From Aminobacter aminovorans (GTDB lineage: Bacteria; Pseudomonadota; Alphaproteobacteria; Rhizobiales; Rhizobiaceae), in the NCBI RefSeq assembly GCF_900445235.1, contig NZ_UFSM01000001.1, positions 2,805,501 through 2,869,500 on the forward strand: a stretch of DNA of 64,000 nucleotides, read 5' to 3'. Of this stretch, positions 15,723 to 24,525 are shown one piece after another. Made by a program: the position numbers and the translations under genes. A model generated the notes under the pieces. The model saw only the letters and a list, made by a program, of their open reading frames with translations, was not told the origin of the DNA and ran no database searches. Each line of letters opens with the position of its first letter. Position 1 is the first letter of the stretch.

Positions 15723-18700
15723 ATGCAAGCGCTCGACGCCATCCGCCAGGAAATTCGCGCCAACTACCTCCCGGACGAAGCAGAAGCCGTGAAGCGGCTG
15801 GCTGCCACCGCATCGCTCAGCAAGGACGACCGTGCGGCGATCTCGGCCCGTGCCGCCGATCTCGTGCGTGCCGTGCGCGGCTCGACCGATCCCAGGCTGA
15901 TGGAGGTTTTCCTCTCCGCCTACGGCCTTTCGACCAAGGAAGGCGTGGCGTTGATGTGTCTGGCCGAGGCGCTGCTGCGCGTGCCCGACACCGAGACGAT
16001 GGACGACCTGATCAAGGACAAGATCGCGCCGCATGACTGGTCGTCGCATTCGGGCGGTTCGAGCTCGATCTTCGTCAATGCGTCGACCTGGGCGCTGATG
16101 CTGACCGGTCGCGTGCTCGACGAAGGCGAGGGCTCGATCGAGCGCACCTTGCGCTCGATGGTCCGCCGCCTCGGCGAGCCGGTGATCCGCACCGCGGTCG
16201 CCGCCGCCATGCGCGAGATGGGCGAACAGTTCGTCCTCGGCCGCACCATCACCGAGGCCGTCAAGCGCGGCCGCTCGATGATCCAGAAGGGCTATCTCTA
16301 TTCCTTCGACATGCTGGGCGAGGCCGCCCGTACCGAGACCGACGCGCTGCGCTACCACCGCGCCTATGCCGAGGCGATTTCGTCGCTCGACAATGGCACC
16401 AACGGCCCCGACATCCGCTACAACCACGGCATTTCGGTCAAGCTGTCGGCGCTGCATCCCCGCTACGAGGTCTCGCACAAGGACGAGATGCTGCCTGTCA
16501 TGACCGAGCGCCTGCTGTCGCTGTGCCTCGCCGCCAAGCATGCGCGCATGGGCCTCAACATCGATGCCGAGGAAGCTGACCGGCTCGACCTGTCGCTTGA
16601 TGTCATTGCGGCCGTGCTGGCCAATCCGCAGCTCGAAGGCTGGAACGGTTTCGGCGTCGTCGTCCAGGCCTACGGCCCGCGCACGGCCTTTGTCATCGAC
16701 TGGCTCTATGCGCTCGCCAACAAGCTCGACCGCAACATCATGGTGCGCCTGGTCAAGGGCGCCTACTGGGACACCGAGATCAAGCGCGCCCAGACGATGG
16801 GCTTGCCGGGTTATCCGGTGTTCACCCGCAAGGCCAATACCGACGTTTCCTATATGGCCTGCGCCCGCAAGCTGTTGTCGATGACGGACCGCATCTACCC
16901 GCAGTTCGCCACTCACAACGCCCACACCGTCGCCGCCATCCTGTCGATGGCCACGGACCGCACCTCATTCGAGTTCCAGCGCCTGCACGGCATGGGCGAG
17001 GCGCTGCACGAGACGGTGCGCAAGGCAGAGGGCACGCGCTGCCGCATCTATGCGCCGGTCGGCGCGCATTCCGACCTGCTTGCCTATCTGGTCCGCCGAC
17101 TGCTTGAGAACGGCGCCAACTCGTCCTTCGTCCACCAGCTGACCGACGAGGACGTGGCGCCCGAAGACATCGCCCGCGACCCGCTCGACACGGTGGAGAC
17201 GCAAGGGACGGCATCCAATCCGTCGATCCCGACGCCGGCGGCGATCTTCGGCGCCGGCCGCATCAACGCCAAGGGGTGGGACATTACCGACCCGGTGACG
17301 CTGGCCGCGCTCGACAAGGCCAAGGCGGAGTTCAAGGGCCCCGAGCGCTGGACCGCCAAGCCGGTTACCCGCGCCGCCGGCTACGGCGCCTCGCGCAAGG
17401 TGATCAATCCAGCCAGGCCCGACGACATCGTCGGCACGGTGACCGAGGCTGCGGCGAAGCAGATGCCGACGGCCGTGCGTTTCGCCATCGAGGCGCAGCC
17501 GGCCTGGGCGAAGAAGCCGGTTGCCGAACGCGCCGCAATCCTGCGCCGCACGGCCGATCTCTACGAGGCCAATGCCGCCGAGTTCTTTGCACTCGCCACA
17601 CGCGAGGCCGGCAAGTCGTTGTCGGACGGCGTCGCCGAGGTGCGCGAGGCGGTCGACTTCCTGCGTTACTACGCTGCCGAAGCCGAGAAGACCGAGGCCG
17701 GCACCGAGGCGCGCGGTGCCATCGTCTGCATTTCGCCGTGGAATTTCCCGCTCGCCATCTTCACCGGCCAGATCGCGGCGGCCCTGGTCACCGGCAATTC
17801 GGTCATTGCCAAGCCGGCCGAGCAGACGCCGCTGATTGCCGCGCGTGCGGTGGCCCTGATGCGCGAGGCCGGCGTGCCGGAAGACGTGATCCAGCTCCTG
17901 CCGGGCGACGGCCCGACCGTCGGCGCACCGCTGACGGCCGATCCGCGCATCGCCGGTGTCTGCTTCACCGGCTCGACGGACGTCGCCAAGCTGATCGAAA
18001 AGCAACTGGCCGAGACGGCGGCGCCCGACGCGATGCTGATCGCCGAGACCGGCGGCCTCAACGCGATGGTCGTCGATTCCACCGCATTGCCCGAGCAGGC
18101 GATCCGCGACGTGGTGGCCTCGTCGTTCCAGAGCGCCGGCCAGCGCTGCTCGGCCCTGCGCGTGCTCTACGTCCAGACCGATGTCGAAAAGAAGATGGTC
18201 GAGATGCTGAAAGGCGCCATGGATGCGCTGACCATCGGCGATCCGTGGCAGTTGTCGACCGACGTCGGCCCGGTCATCGACGAGGAAGCGCAGAGCTCGA
18301 TCCGCGATTATTGCGCTGCGATGGAAGCCAAGGGCAAGCTGATCGCCAAGCTCGACGCGCCGGCCGATGGCCGCTTCGTCGCGCCGCATGTCTTCAAGGT
18401 CAAGGGCATCGAGGAGATGGAGCGCGAGGTCTTCGGACCGGTGCTGCATGTCGCGACCTTCGAGGCCGATGAGATCGACGACATCATTTCGGCGATCAAC
18501 CGCAAGGGCTACGGCCTGACCTTCGGCCTGCACACCCGCATCGAGGGCCGCGTCCAGCACATCGTCGACGGCATCCATGCCGGCAACATCTATGTCAACC
18601 GCAACCAGATCGGCGCCGTCGTCGGCTCGCAGCCTTTTGGCGGCGAGGGGCTGTCGGGGACCGGGCCGAAGGCCGGCGGACCGCACTATCTCCGTCGTTT

Positions 18701-19328
18701 CCGCAAGTCGCCCGAGGCGGGCGCGCTGTTGCCGGAAGGCCGCAAGGTCACCGCGACCGAACTGGTCGACAATCTCGTCGATGCCGGCGAGTGGTCGACG
18801 CGGACCGACCGCATCGCCGTGCTGCGCAAGCATCTGCGCGGCAAGGGCGCTCAGGCCATCGCGGCTGCGGCGAGCATCGACTTCGGCCAGGTTGACCTGC
18901 CCGGACCGACCGGCGAGGCGAACACGCTGTCGCTCAACCCGCGCGGGCGCGTTCTGTGCCTTGGCCCTGACGCCGAGACCCTGCTTGCCCAGGCGATCCA
19001 GGCGCTGGCCGCCGGCAATGCGGTCCTGGCCGTTGCGCCCGGTGCGCCGGCCGCCGTCCATGCCCTGATGGGCAAGGATTTGCCGATCGCCGCGATCGAC
19101 GGTCGCCCCGACCCGGTGGAAGCACGCGCGCTGGCTGTCGATGTCGTGGCTTATTCGGGCACCGAAGAGAGCACGCGCATCGTCCGCAAGGTCATCGCCG
19201 AGCGCAAGGGGCCGATCGTTCCGCTGATCAGCGAGGTGATCTACCCGGCCGCCTACGCCCACGAACGCGCTGTCTGCGTCGACACGACGGCCGCCGGCGG
19301 CAACGCCAGCCTGCTGGCATCTGCGTAA
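15723..19328 (+). CDS. putA: Bifunctional proline dehydrogenase / P5C dehydrogenase PutA
   Basis: This 1201-residue enzyme oxidises proline to glutamate in two steps. The FAD-dependent proline dehydrogenase domain fills roughly residues 70-490 (RLVKGAYWDTEIKRAQ near 342). The NAD-dependent aldehyde dehydrogenase domain follows (residues about 540-1010), with catalytic C809 in SAGQRCSAL. A degenerate C-terminal ALDH-like tail completes it. There is no N-terminal ribbon-helix-helix domain, so unlike the E. coli protein it cannot repress its own gene, which agrees with the separate putR. The start is the ATG with AAGGA 6-8 bp upstream; the frame is open 36 codons further but without similarity. 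Confidence 0.95.
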   Translation: MQALDAIRQEIRANYLPDEAEAVKRLAATASLSKDDRAAISARAADLVRAVRGSTDPRLMEVFLSAYGLSTKEGVALMCLAEALLRVPDTETMDDLIKDKIAPHDWSSHSGGSSSIFVNASTWALMLTGRVLDEGEGSIERTLRSMVRRLGEPVIRTAVAAAMREMGEQFVLGRTITEAVKRGRSMIQKGYLYSFDMLGEAARTETDALRYHRAYAEAISSLDNGTNGPDIRYNHGISVKLSALHPRYEVSHKDEMLPVMTERLLSLCLAAKHARMGLNIDAEEADRLDLSLDVIAAVLANPQLEGWNGFGVVVQAYGPRTAFVIDWLYALANKLDRNIMVRLVKGAYWDTEIKRAQTMGLPGYPVFTRKANTDVSYMACARKLLSMTDRIYPQFATHNAHTVAAILSMATDRTSFEFQRLHGMGEALHETVRKAEGTRCRIYAPVGAHSDLLAYLVRRLLENGANSSFVHQLTDEDVAPEDIARDPLDTVETQGTASNPSIPTPAAIFGAGRINAKGWDITDPVTLAALDKAKAEFKGPERWTAKPVTRAAGYGASRKVINPARPDDIVGTVTEAAAKQMPTAVRFAIEAQPAWAKKPVAERAAILRRTADLYEANAAEFFALATREAGKSLSDGVAEVREAVDFLRYYAAEAEKTEAGTEARGAIVCISPWNFPLAIFTGQIAAALVTGNSVIAKPAEQTPLIAARAVALMREAGVPEDVIQLLPGDGPTVGAPLTADPRIAGVCFTGSTDVAKLIEKQLAETAAPDAMLIAETGGLNAMVVDSTALPEQAIRDVVASSFQSAGQRCSALRVLYVQTDVEKKMVEMLKGAMDALTIGDPWQLSTDVGPVIDEEAQSSIRDYCAAMEAKGKLIAKLDAPADGRFVAPHVFKVKGIEEMEREVFGPVLHVATFEADEIDDIISAINRKGYGLTFGLHTRIEGRVQHIVDGIHAGNIYVNRNQIGAVVGSQPFGGEGLSGTGPKAGGPHYLRRFRKSPEAGALLPEGRKVTATELVDNLVDAGEWSTRTDRIAVLRKHLRGKGAQAIAAAASIDFGQVDLPGPTGEANTLSLNPRGRVLCLGPDAETLLAQAIQALAAGNAVLAVAPGAPAAVHALMGKDLPIAAIDGRPDPVEARALAVDVVAYSGTEESTRIVRKVIAERKGPIVPLISEVIYPAAYAHERAVCVDTTAAGGNASLLASA

Positions 19329-19380
19329 GCATCGCCCCGAGATCGGCAGCCGGTTTTCGGGCAGGACGTTGGGACAACGC

Positions 19381-19413
19381 AAAAGGGGCAGGTCTGGGCC
19401 TGCCCTTTTTTCA
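19381..19413. terminator. Bidirectional intrinsic terminator between putA and the convergent VOC gene
   Basis: An AAAAGGGGCAGG / CCTGCCCTTTTTT hairpin with a 6-nt loop has A and T tracts on both sides, so it can stop transcription from putA and from the minus-strand heme cluster. It touches the stop codon of the VOC gene. Confidence 0.9.
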
Positions 19414-19770
19414 ACTTTCTTCCGGCGCGCAGCCGAAGCGCAGCAGATTACCATGCGGGTCGTGGATGTAGAATTCCTTCATCTTCCATGGCCGCACGGT
19501 GAACGGGCTGAGCCGTTCCACCCCGCGCGCCGAAAATTCGGCGTGCAGGGCGGGAACCTCGCCGCCCCTGATGTAGCAGGACGTCACCTCCGGCAATTTG
19601 CGGTCGTCCGACTTCCAGAAATGCATCTCGATCTCGCCGCGCCGCACGATCAGATAGTCGTCCATGTCAGGACCGACGACCGCGAAGCCCAGCCTGTCGC
19701 GATAGAAGTCGCGGCTCTTGCCGATGTCGGGCGAGGGCATGACCGGAATGCTGCGGGCGAGGTCGGTCAA
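19411..19770 (-). CDS. VOC-superfamily protein (bleomycin-resistance/glyoxalase-like)
   Basis: This 119-residue protein has the paired beta-alpha-beta-beta-beta layout of the vicinal oxygen chelate superfamily. It starts with PVMPSPDIGKSRDFYRDRLGF and ends with FYIHDPHGNLLRFG, both hallmarks of bleomycin-resistance-type members. Such proteins bind metals or planar compounds, and no substrate is evident. It ends 3 bp from the heme oxygenase-like gene upstream in the same direction, so it is probably transcribed with it. Confidence 0.8.
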   Translation of the reverse strand: MTDLARSIPVMPSPDIGKSRDFYRDRLGFAVVGPDMDDYLIVRRGEIEMHFWKSDDRKLPEVTSCYIRGGEVPALHAEFSARGVERLSPFTVRPWKMKEFYIHDPHGNLLRFGCAPEES

Positions 19771-19773
19771 TCG

Positions 19774-20088
19774 TCAGGCGCCTTCGACGACCGAGAAGCC
19801 CTCGAACTGCGGATGGCCGACATAGGATGCCTTGGACGAACCGGCGTTCTTGTGGGCGTTGCGGAAGTTTTCCGACTTGGTCCAGGCGACGAAGTCGTCT
19901 TGGCTCGCCCAGATCGTGTGCGAGGCATAGAGCGTATAGCCTTCGGCTTCGTTCACCGGGCCGCGCAGCAGGTGGAATTCACGAAAGCCCTTCATCTCGT
20001 TCAGCGACGAGTCGCGGTTCCTCCAGACGTCTTCAAAGGCCGTCTCGGAGCCGTTCTGCACCTTGAAGCGGTTCATTGCGATGTACAT
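19774..20088 (-). CDS. hmuQ: IsdG/HmuQ-type heme-degrading monooxygenase
   Basis: This 104-residue ABM-fold protein carries the three residues needed for heme breakdown in the IsdG family: N6, W69 and H79, with the usual ten-residue step between Trp and His. It would release iron from heme in the cytoplasm after import by the adjacent HmuTUV system. Bradyrhizobium HmuQ and HmuD are precedents. The start is the ATG with AAGGAAGA close upstream. It lies downstream of the TonB heme receptor on the same strand, which supports the role strongly. Confidence 0.85.
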   Translation of the reverse strand: MYIAMNRFKVQNGSETAFEDVWRNRDSSLNEMKGFREFHLLRGPVNEAEGYTLYASHTIWASQDDFVAWTKSENFRNAHKNAGSSKASYVGHPQFEGFSVVEGA

Positions 20089-20098
20089 GGTCTTCCTT

Positions 20099-20353
20099 TC
20101 AACGGGTCTTGCGTTGCGCTGTTGTAGTCTTTTGAGCGCTGCGTAGCGACACAACATTGGCGCCGATGTGGTCTCCGGCAAAGGTCGGGTTCGGGCCGGC
20201 CTGGGTCGTCGACTGGGCACGGTAGCTGGCCAGGTCGGTGACGTTTTCACTCGCCCTGATCGCCGCCAGGCGGTCGAACAGCGCGCGCATCTCGGGCAGC
20301 AGGCCATCGCCCCGGCGTTTCACCATCTGATCGAATTTGTTCAGTCCGAACAT
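20099..20353 (-). CDS. Small unknown protein in the heme locus (84 aa)
   Basis: This 84-residue protein begins MFGLNKFDQMVKRRG, with AAAGG 8-9 bp before the ATG, and ends 10 bp upstream of the heme monooxygenase gene. The first half is predicted helical (residues 5-40); the second half is rich in Ser, Thr and Gln and looks disordered. No domain is recognised. Its position between the receptor and hmuQ in one direction suggests the same operon and an accessory role in heme or iron handling, which is only inference. Confidence 0.6.
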   Translation of the reverse strand: MFGLNKFDQMVKRRGDGLLPEMRALFDRLAAIRASENVTDLASYRAQSTTQAGPNPTFAGDHIGANVVSLRSAQKTTTAQRKTR

Positions 20354-20412
20354 GCGTTTATGCCTTTCGATGCGGCGCGCGCCGGGGGACAGGAGTCTGG
20401 GCAAGGCTGGTC

Positions 20413-20862
20413 TCAGATGCCGAAGGCGATGCCGGACTTCGTTTCGGTCCGCAGCGCCTTGAGGCAGGCCGCCGCGTCGATCCCGCCGCCGGCGCAATCG
20501 GTGGCCTGGTTGATCAGGACACGGCTGACCTTGGTGCAGTCGGTGCCCGACAGGTCGAAGCGCGTGACCTTGGTCTTGCCGGCCGGCAGGTCCTTGAAAT
20601 CGAGCACCGTCAGCCTGTCGACGACGCCCGCCTCGTTGAACAGCGCAATCTCGAACGCCGCCTTGGACAGTGCGGCGCCGAGATTGTTGGTGACGACGAA
20701 GGTGAAGCGGCAGCCCTTGTCGGAGGGCTGAGCAGCGTTGAGCTCAAGCACAAGTGCCGGGGCGGGCGGGGCGCTCTGGGCGCCCGCCATGGCCGTGGCG
20801 GCAAGCAGTGCTGCCGCGACCAGGGGCGACAACGCGTTCACGCCAAAGCGCACGATTACCAC
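20413..20862 (-). CDS. Unknown secreted protein of the heme locus (149 aa)
   Basis: The protein has an N-terminal signal peptide (hydrophobic stretch about residues 9-27, AMAGAQS cleavage region) and a mature domain of about 120 residues with four cysteines that may form two disulfides. The pattern of alternating strands suggests a periplasmic beta-sandwich. The GTG start overlaps the stop of the TonB receptor gene by a few bases, so the two are translationally coupled. It could be a periplasmic partner in heme transfer. No family can be named with confidence. Confidence 0.65.
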   Translation of the reverse strand: MVIVRFGVNALSPLVAAALLAATAMAGAQSAPPAPALVLELNAAQPSDKGCRFTFVVTNNLGAALSKAAFEIALFNEAGVVDRLTVLDFKDLPAGKTKVTRFDLSGTDCTKVSRVLINQATDCAGGGIDAAACLKALRTETKSGIAFGI

Positions 20863-23021
20863 CCGAACTGCTTGGACAGGGAGACCTTGAACGTGCGGCC
20901 CTTGGCATCGTCGTTCATCAGAAACTCCTTGTACTGCTTATTGAAGATGTTATCGACGCCGAAATTGGCTTCCCAGCCGGCGAGCTGGCCGTCCTGCGGC
21001 TTCCAGGTGACGAAGATGTCGTGGGTGTTGAAGGCCTTGGCGAAGCGTGTCGAGGTGGGATCGCTGACCGGGGCGGAGGTTCCGTCGCGCGCGGCATCCT
21101 GCGGGCCGGCCACGATGCGTGCCTTCCAGCCGAACGAAAGGTCGTAGTCAGGCAGCTTGCCTCCGAGCGTCAGTGCCAGCTCGTGTGGCGCCACGGTCGT
21201 CAGATAGGCATCGGTAAGTTTGTTCTTGCCGACGACGTAGGAATAAGCCGCGTTGGCGAAAACATAATCGGAATCATATGCCGCCTCGATCTCGAAGCCA
21301 TAAATCTCGGCTTGGTCGATGTTGGTGAAACCCTGCTTGTTGTTGAACCCTGGCAGGAAGGGACGGTTCAGGGCGATAAGGTCCTTCACGTCGTTGTAGA
21401 AGCCTGTGACTTTCACCTGGCCGCTGTCACCATCCTGCGCGAGGTCGAACCCAGACAGCGCAAAACCGGCCTCGAAATTGTTCGACTGTTCTTTCCTGAG
21501 CCCAAGGCTTGGCAGGAACGTCGATGACGAGCTGGCGGTGGAGAACACTTCGTCGATGGTCGGGAACCGCTCCGTATGGGCGATGGAGCCGAAAACGGCG
21601 AAGGTGTCATTGATCTTGTAGTGGGCGGCAATCTTTGGCGAGAAGGCGGTGTCGTCACTGGATGGCGCGTTCAAGGCATCGTCCGGCGTCAGCTTGTGCC
21701 AGTCGAGACGCATGCCGGGGATGACGGTCAGCCGATCGTCCCAGACGAACTCGTTCTGAACGAACACACCTGTCTTGAGGTCCGTGCCCTGGGGATGGAA
21801 GGTGACCGGGAACTGCGTTCCATCATTGCGGAAAGCCTCGGCCTTACGGGTCTGGTAGCTCGACTGCGAACCGACCGTCAGGTGGTTTCCCCAATTGTCG
21901 CCAGCCCACTCCATGGTGTTCTGGGCATTGAATTGCCAGGTTTCATAGCCGTAGTTCGAGTCGCAGACGACGGCGAACGAGCCGGTGCCGCAGCCCGGGT
22001 TTCCCGGGCCCGGGTTACGCAGATCCGCGTTGCGCTGCTCGTTGTAGGTATTGGAATATGATGCCGACACCTTCACGTCGAGCATGTCGTTGTCAGAGAA
22101 CGGATTCTCGTAAGACGCCACGGCCGTGCGGTCTATGATGTGACGGTCGATAAGGCCAAAGAACGCGGCGGCGCTCGTCTGCGACAGCTGCTGATCTTCG
22201 AGGTCGGAATCCCACTGCTGGTAGGAAAGCCGCAGCTTGCCCTCGTCGCCGACATTGAACGTGCCCTTGGCGAGACCGGACCAGGCCTTGAAATTGGTGC
22301 CGATGACTTCCTTGCCGTTGCCGGATTCATAAGGGTCGGAAGCGCGGTAGTTGCCGGTCAACAGGAACTCGGCGTTGTCGCCAAGCCGTTGGGCAAGCAC
22401 GGAATTCAGCAGGTAGCTATTGCCGTTGCTGTTCCAGGAGCTCTTCAGGCGCAGGGCGCCGGTCTGTCCTTCGGCGATGAAGTCGGAGGCATCCTTGGTC
22501 TCGAAATTGATGACGCCGCCGAGGGCGCCCGAACCGTAGAGCGTCGAGGAGGCCGGTCCGCGGAGCACTTCGACGCGCTTGTAGAGTTCCGGATCCGAGA
22601 AGAACGATCCCAGGCGATATTGCTCGTAGAATTTCTGCGCGCCATCGACATTGACGATGATGCGGCCGCCGTCGCCGGTGTTTTCGGGCGCGCCGATGCC
22701 ACGGATGTTGAAGCTCTGGCCAAGCAGTCTGTCGGAGCCGGTCACGTTGACGCCGGGCGTCGCGCGGATGATCTCGCCGACCGTCTCGGGCTGAAGGCGG
22801 TCGATGTCTTCCTGATCGATGACAGTCACCGCCTGTGGCGTATCGATCGCGACCTTGGCGACGCCGGCGCTGACAACGAGGCGCTGGAGCACGGTGACGC
22901 GCGGCTTTTTATCCTGCTCAGTGGTTTTGGCTTCCTGCGCGTAGGCCGCGTGCGCGCCCACGAACACCGCCATTGCCGCTCCGCTCAGCAGAGCTGCCTT
23001 ACTCCGACCAACTAGCCCCAT
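20856..23021 (-). CDS. hmuR: TonB-dependent heme/hemoglobin receptor
   Basis: This 721-residue outer-membrane receptor has a signal peptide ending near AYAQ, a plug domain (IDTPQAVTVIDQEDIDRLQP, then TPGVNVTGSD and NIRGIG) and a 22-strand barrel ending in the aromatic SKQFGW. The conserved GSGALGGVINFETKDA segment and NPNLKPE-like region (LRKEQSNNFEAGF) match heme receptors such as HmuR/BhuR/ShmR. The start at 23021 has GGAG 8 bp upstream; the TTG at 23033 is less likely. It is divergent from hmuP, and the shared intergenic region contains a RirA-type box. Confidence 0.9.
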   Translation of the reverse strand: MGLVGRSKAALLSGAAMAVFVGAHAAYAQEAKTTEQDKKPRVTVLQRLVVSAGVAKVAIDTPQAVTVIDQEDIDRLQPETVGEIIRATPGVNVTGSDRLLGQSFNIRGIGAPENTGDGGRIIVNVDGAQKFYEQYRLGSFFSDPELYKRVEVLRGPASSTLYGSGALGGVINFETKDASDFIAEGQTGALRLKSSWNSNGNSYLLNSVLAQRLGDNAEFLLTGNYRASDPYESGNGKEVIGTNFKAWSGLAKGTFNVGDEGKLRLSYQQWDSDLEDQQLSQTSAAAFFGLIDRHIIDRTAVASYENPFSDNDMLDVKVSASYSNTYNEQRNADLRNPGPGNPGCGTGSFAVVCDSNYGYETWQFNAQNTMEWAGDNWGNHLTVGSQSSYQTRKAEAFRNDGTQFPVTFHPQGTDLKTGVFVQNEFVWDDRLTVIPGMRLDWHKLTPDDALNAPSSDDTAFSPKIAAHYKINDTFAVFGSIAHTERFPTIDEVFSTASSSSTFLPSLGLRKEQSNNFEAGFALSGFDLAQDGDSGQVKVTGFYNDVKDLIALNRPFLPGFNNKQGFTNIDQAEIYGFEIEAAYDSDYVFANAAYSYVVGKNKLTDAYLTTVAPHELALTLGGKLPDYDLSFGWKARIVAGPQDAARDGTSAPVSDPTSTRFAKAFNTHDIFVTWKPQDGQLAGWEANFGVDNIFNKQYKEFLMNDDAKGRTFKVSLSKQFGW

Positions 23022-23138
23022 TTCCCACTCCAAAAATGTCTCGTGCTGGCTCGCTTTTCGCTCGCTAGCAATTTTTCGCTCGCCGGCTGCGTCTTAATCT
23101 TGACTTGATCACTCCGGTATTGCACTGACTAATAAACA

Positions 23139-23153
23139 TGAATGTTCGAGTCA
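23139..23153. promoter_or_regulatory. RirA (IRO) box in the hmuR-hmuP intergenic region
   Basis: TGA-N9-TCA (TGAATGTTCGAGTCA) matches the iron-responsive operator described for RirA in rhizobia. It lies between the divergent starts of the heme receptor and hmuP, where it could repress both when iron is plentiful. The motif is short, so chance occurrence must be considered, but the location and the nearby rirA gene support it. Confidence 0.6.
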
Positions 23154-23226
23154 ACTAATAGATTCAGACATGAGGGCCTCGTCCGGGCTTTTCCGGCGCG
23201 GCGGACGGATGAAGGAGTGGAATGAG

Positions 23227-23451
23227 ATGAATTCACACAATCCGAACCATTTCCGTTCTGGCCAATTCCGGCACGGATACCGCCGGCCCGAAGGCCAGGT
23301 TGCGGCGCGTCCGATCGCCGGATCCCTCGCGGTCAGGACCTTGACCAGCGAGTCGCTGTTTCTCGGAGATTTCGAGATCGGCATCGACCATGGCGGCGCT
23401 CTCTACCGCCTGAAGATTACCCGTCAGGGCAAGCTCATTCTCAACAAATAG
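23227..23451 (+). CDS. hmuP: Hemin uptake protein HemP/HmuP
   Basis: This 74-residue protein ends with the HemP/HmuP signature (ESLFLGDFEIGIDH, then YRLKITRQGKLILNK). In Bradyrhizobium and Sinorhizobium HmuP is needed for expression of the heme receptor. The ATG at 23227 is chosen because AAGGAG lies 9 bp upstream; in-frame ATGs at 23170 and 23209 lack a site. It heads the plus-strand hmuPSTUV operon. Confidence 0.9.
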   Translation: MNSHNPNHFRSGQFRHGYRRPEGQVAARPIAGSLAVRTLTSESLFLGDFEIGIDHGGALYRLKITRQGKLILNK

Positions 23452-23461
23452 GTGTTTTCAA

Positions 23462-24514
23462 ATGGACCAGCGCGTAAGGCCCAACCCACACGAAATCAGG
23501 CGGGCGCGAACTGACAACCCCAAGATGCGCGAGCGCGATCTCGCCAGCCAGCTCGGCATTTCCGAAGCTGAACTGGTGGCCGCGCATTGCGGCGAGGGTG
23601 CCGTTCGCATCGAACCGCGCGTCAATGACCTGCTCGCCGGCATCGAGGCCGTTGGCGAGGTCATGGCCCTGACCCGCAATGAAAGCGCGGTCCACGAGAA
23701 GATCGGCATCTACGACAAGGTCGTGCCCGGTACGCAGGCCGCGATGGTGCTCGGTGAACAGATAGACCTCCGGATCTTTCCGAGGGCCTGGGTCCATGGT
23801 TTTGCCGTGGAAAAGCGCGACGGCGACGACATCCGCCGCAGCCTGCAGTTCTTCGATGCCGCCGGCATGGCGGTGCACAAGATCCATCTGCGCCCCGAGT
23901 CCAATCTCTACGCCTATCAGAAGCTGGTCGAAACGCTGATCAGCGACAACCAGGATCCTGCCATCGTGACGGTTCCTTCCGTCGTGAAGTCGGCGGACGA
24001 GGAGACGTCGACCGGTGTCGAGGAACTGCGCGACCGCTGGAGCAAGCTGACCGACACGCATGAGTTCTTCGGCATGCTGAAGTCGCTCAAGCTCGGTCGC
24101 CAGCAGGCCATGCGCATGGTCGGCCAGGACTACGCCTGGAGGTTGGAGCATGACGCGTTGCCGGCGGTGTTCGACCGGGCTGCGGCCAGCGGACAGCTGA
24201 TCATGTGCTTTGTCGGCAATCATGGCTGCATCCAGATCCACTCCGGCTCGGTCAAGAACATCAAGCCGATGGGTCCGTGGCTCAATGTGATGGATGAGAC
24301 GTTCCACCTGCATCTCAGGACCGATCACGTCCACGAGCTGTGGGCGGTTCGCAAGCCGACCAAGGACGGCCATGTCACCTCGGTCGAGGCCTATGATCGC
24401 AATGGCGAGATGATCATCCAGTTCTTCGGCAAGCGTAAGGAAGGTCACGACGAGCGTGCGGATTGGCGCGATCTTGTCGAGTCCCTGCCGGTTGCGCAGC
24501 AGAACGCGGCCTGA
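23462..24514 (+). CDS. hmuS: Hemin-degrading/heme-trafficking factor HmuS
   Basis: This 350-residue protein has the duplicated HemS/ChuX-like fold: two halves each with a long helix-strand motif, including ARTDNPKMRERDLASQLG near the N-terminus and CFVGNHGCIQIHSG in the second half. HmuS proteins bind imported heme in the cytoplasm and help release iron or pass heme on. It starts 10 bp after hmuP and 11 bp before hmuT. With the IsdG-type enzyme also present, the locus has two possible routes for heme handling. Confidence 0.93.
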   Translation: MDQRVRPNPHEIRRARTDNPKMRERDLASQLGISEAELVAAHCGEGAVRIEPRVNDLLAGIEAVGEVMALTRNESAVHEKIGIYDKVVPGTQAAMVLGEQIDLRIFPRAWVHGFAVEKRDGDDIRRSLQFFDAAGMAVHKIHLRPESNLYAYQKLVETLISDNQDPAIVTVPSVVKSADEETSTGVEELRDRWSKLTDTHEFFGMLKSLKLGRQQAMRMVGQDYAWRLEHDALPAVFDRAAASGQLIMCFVGNHGCIQIHSGSVKNIKPMGPWLNVMDETFHLHLRTDHVHELWAVRKPTKDGHVTSVEAYDRNGEMIIQFFGKRKEGHDERADWRDLVESLPVAQQNAA

Positions 24515-24525
24515 GGAGCATGACG

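Noticed and set aside
16965..19454. Minus-strand open frame of 829 codons
   Set aside because: It is a full antisense shadow of putA, rich in Arg, Asp, Gly and His, without ribosome site or family similarity.
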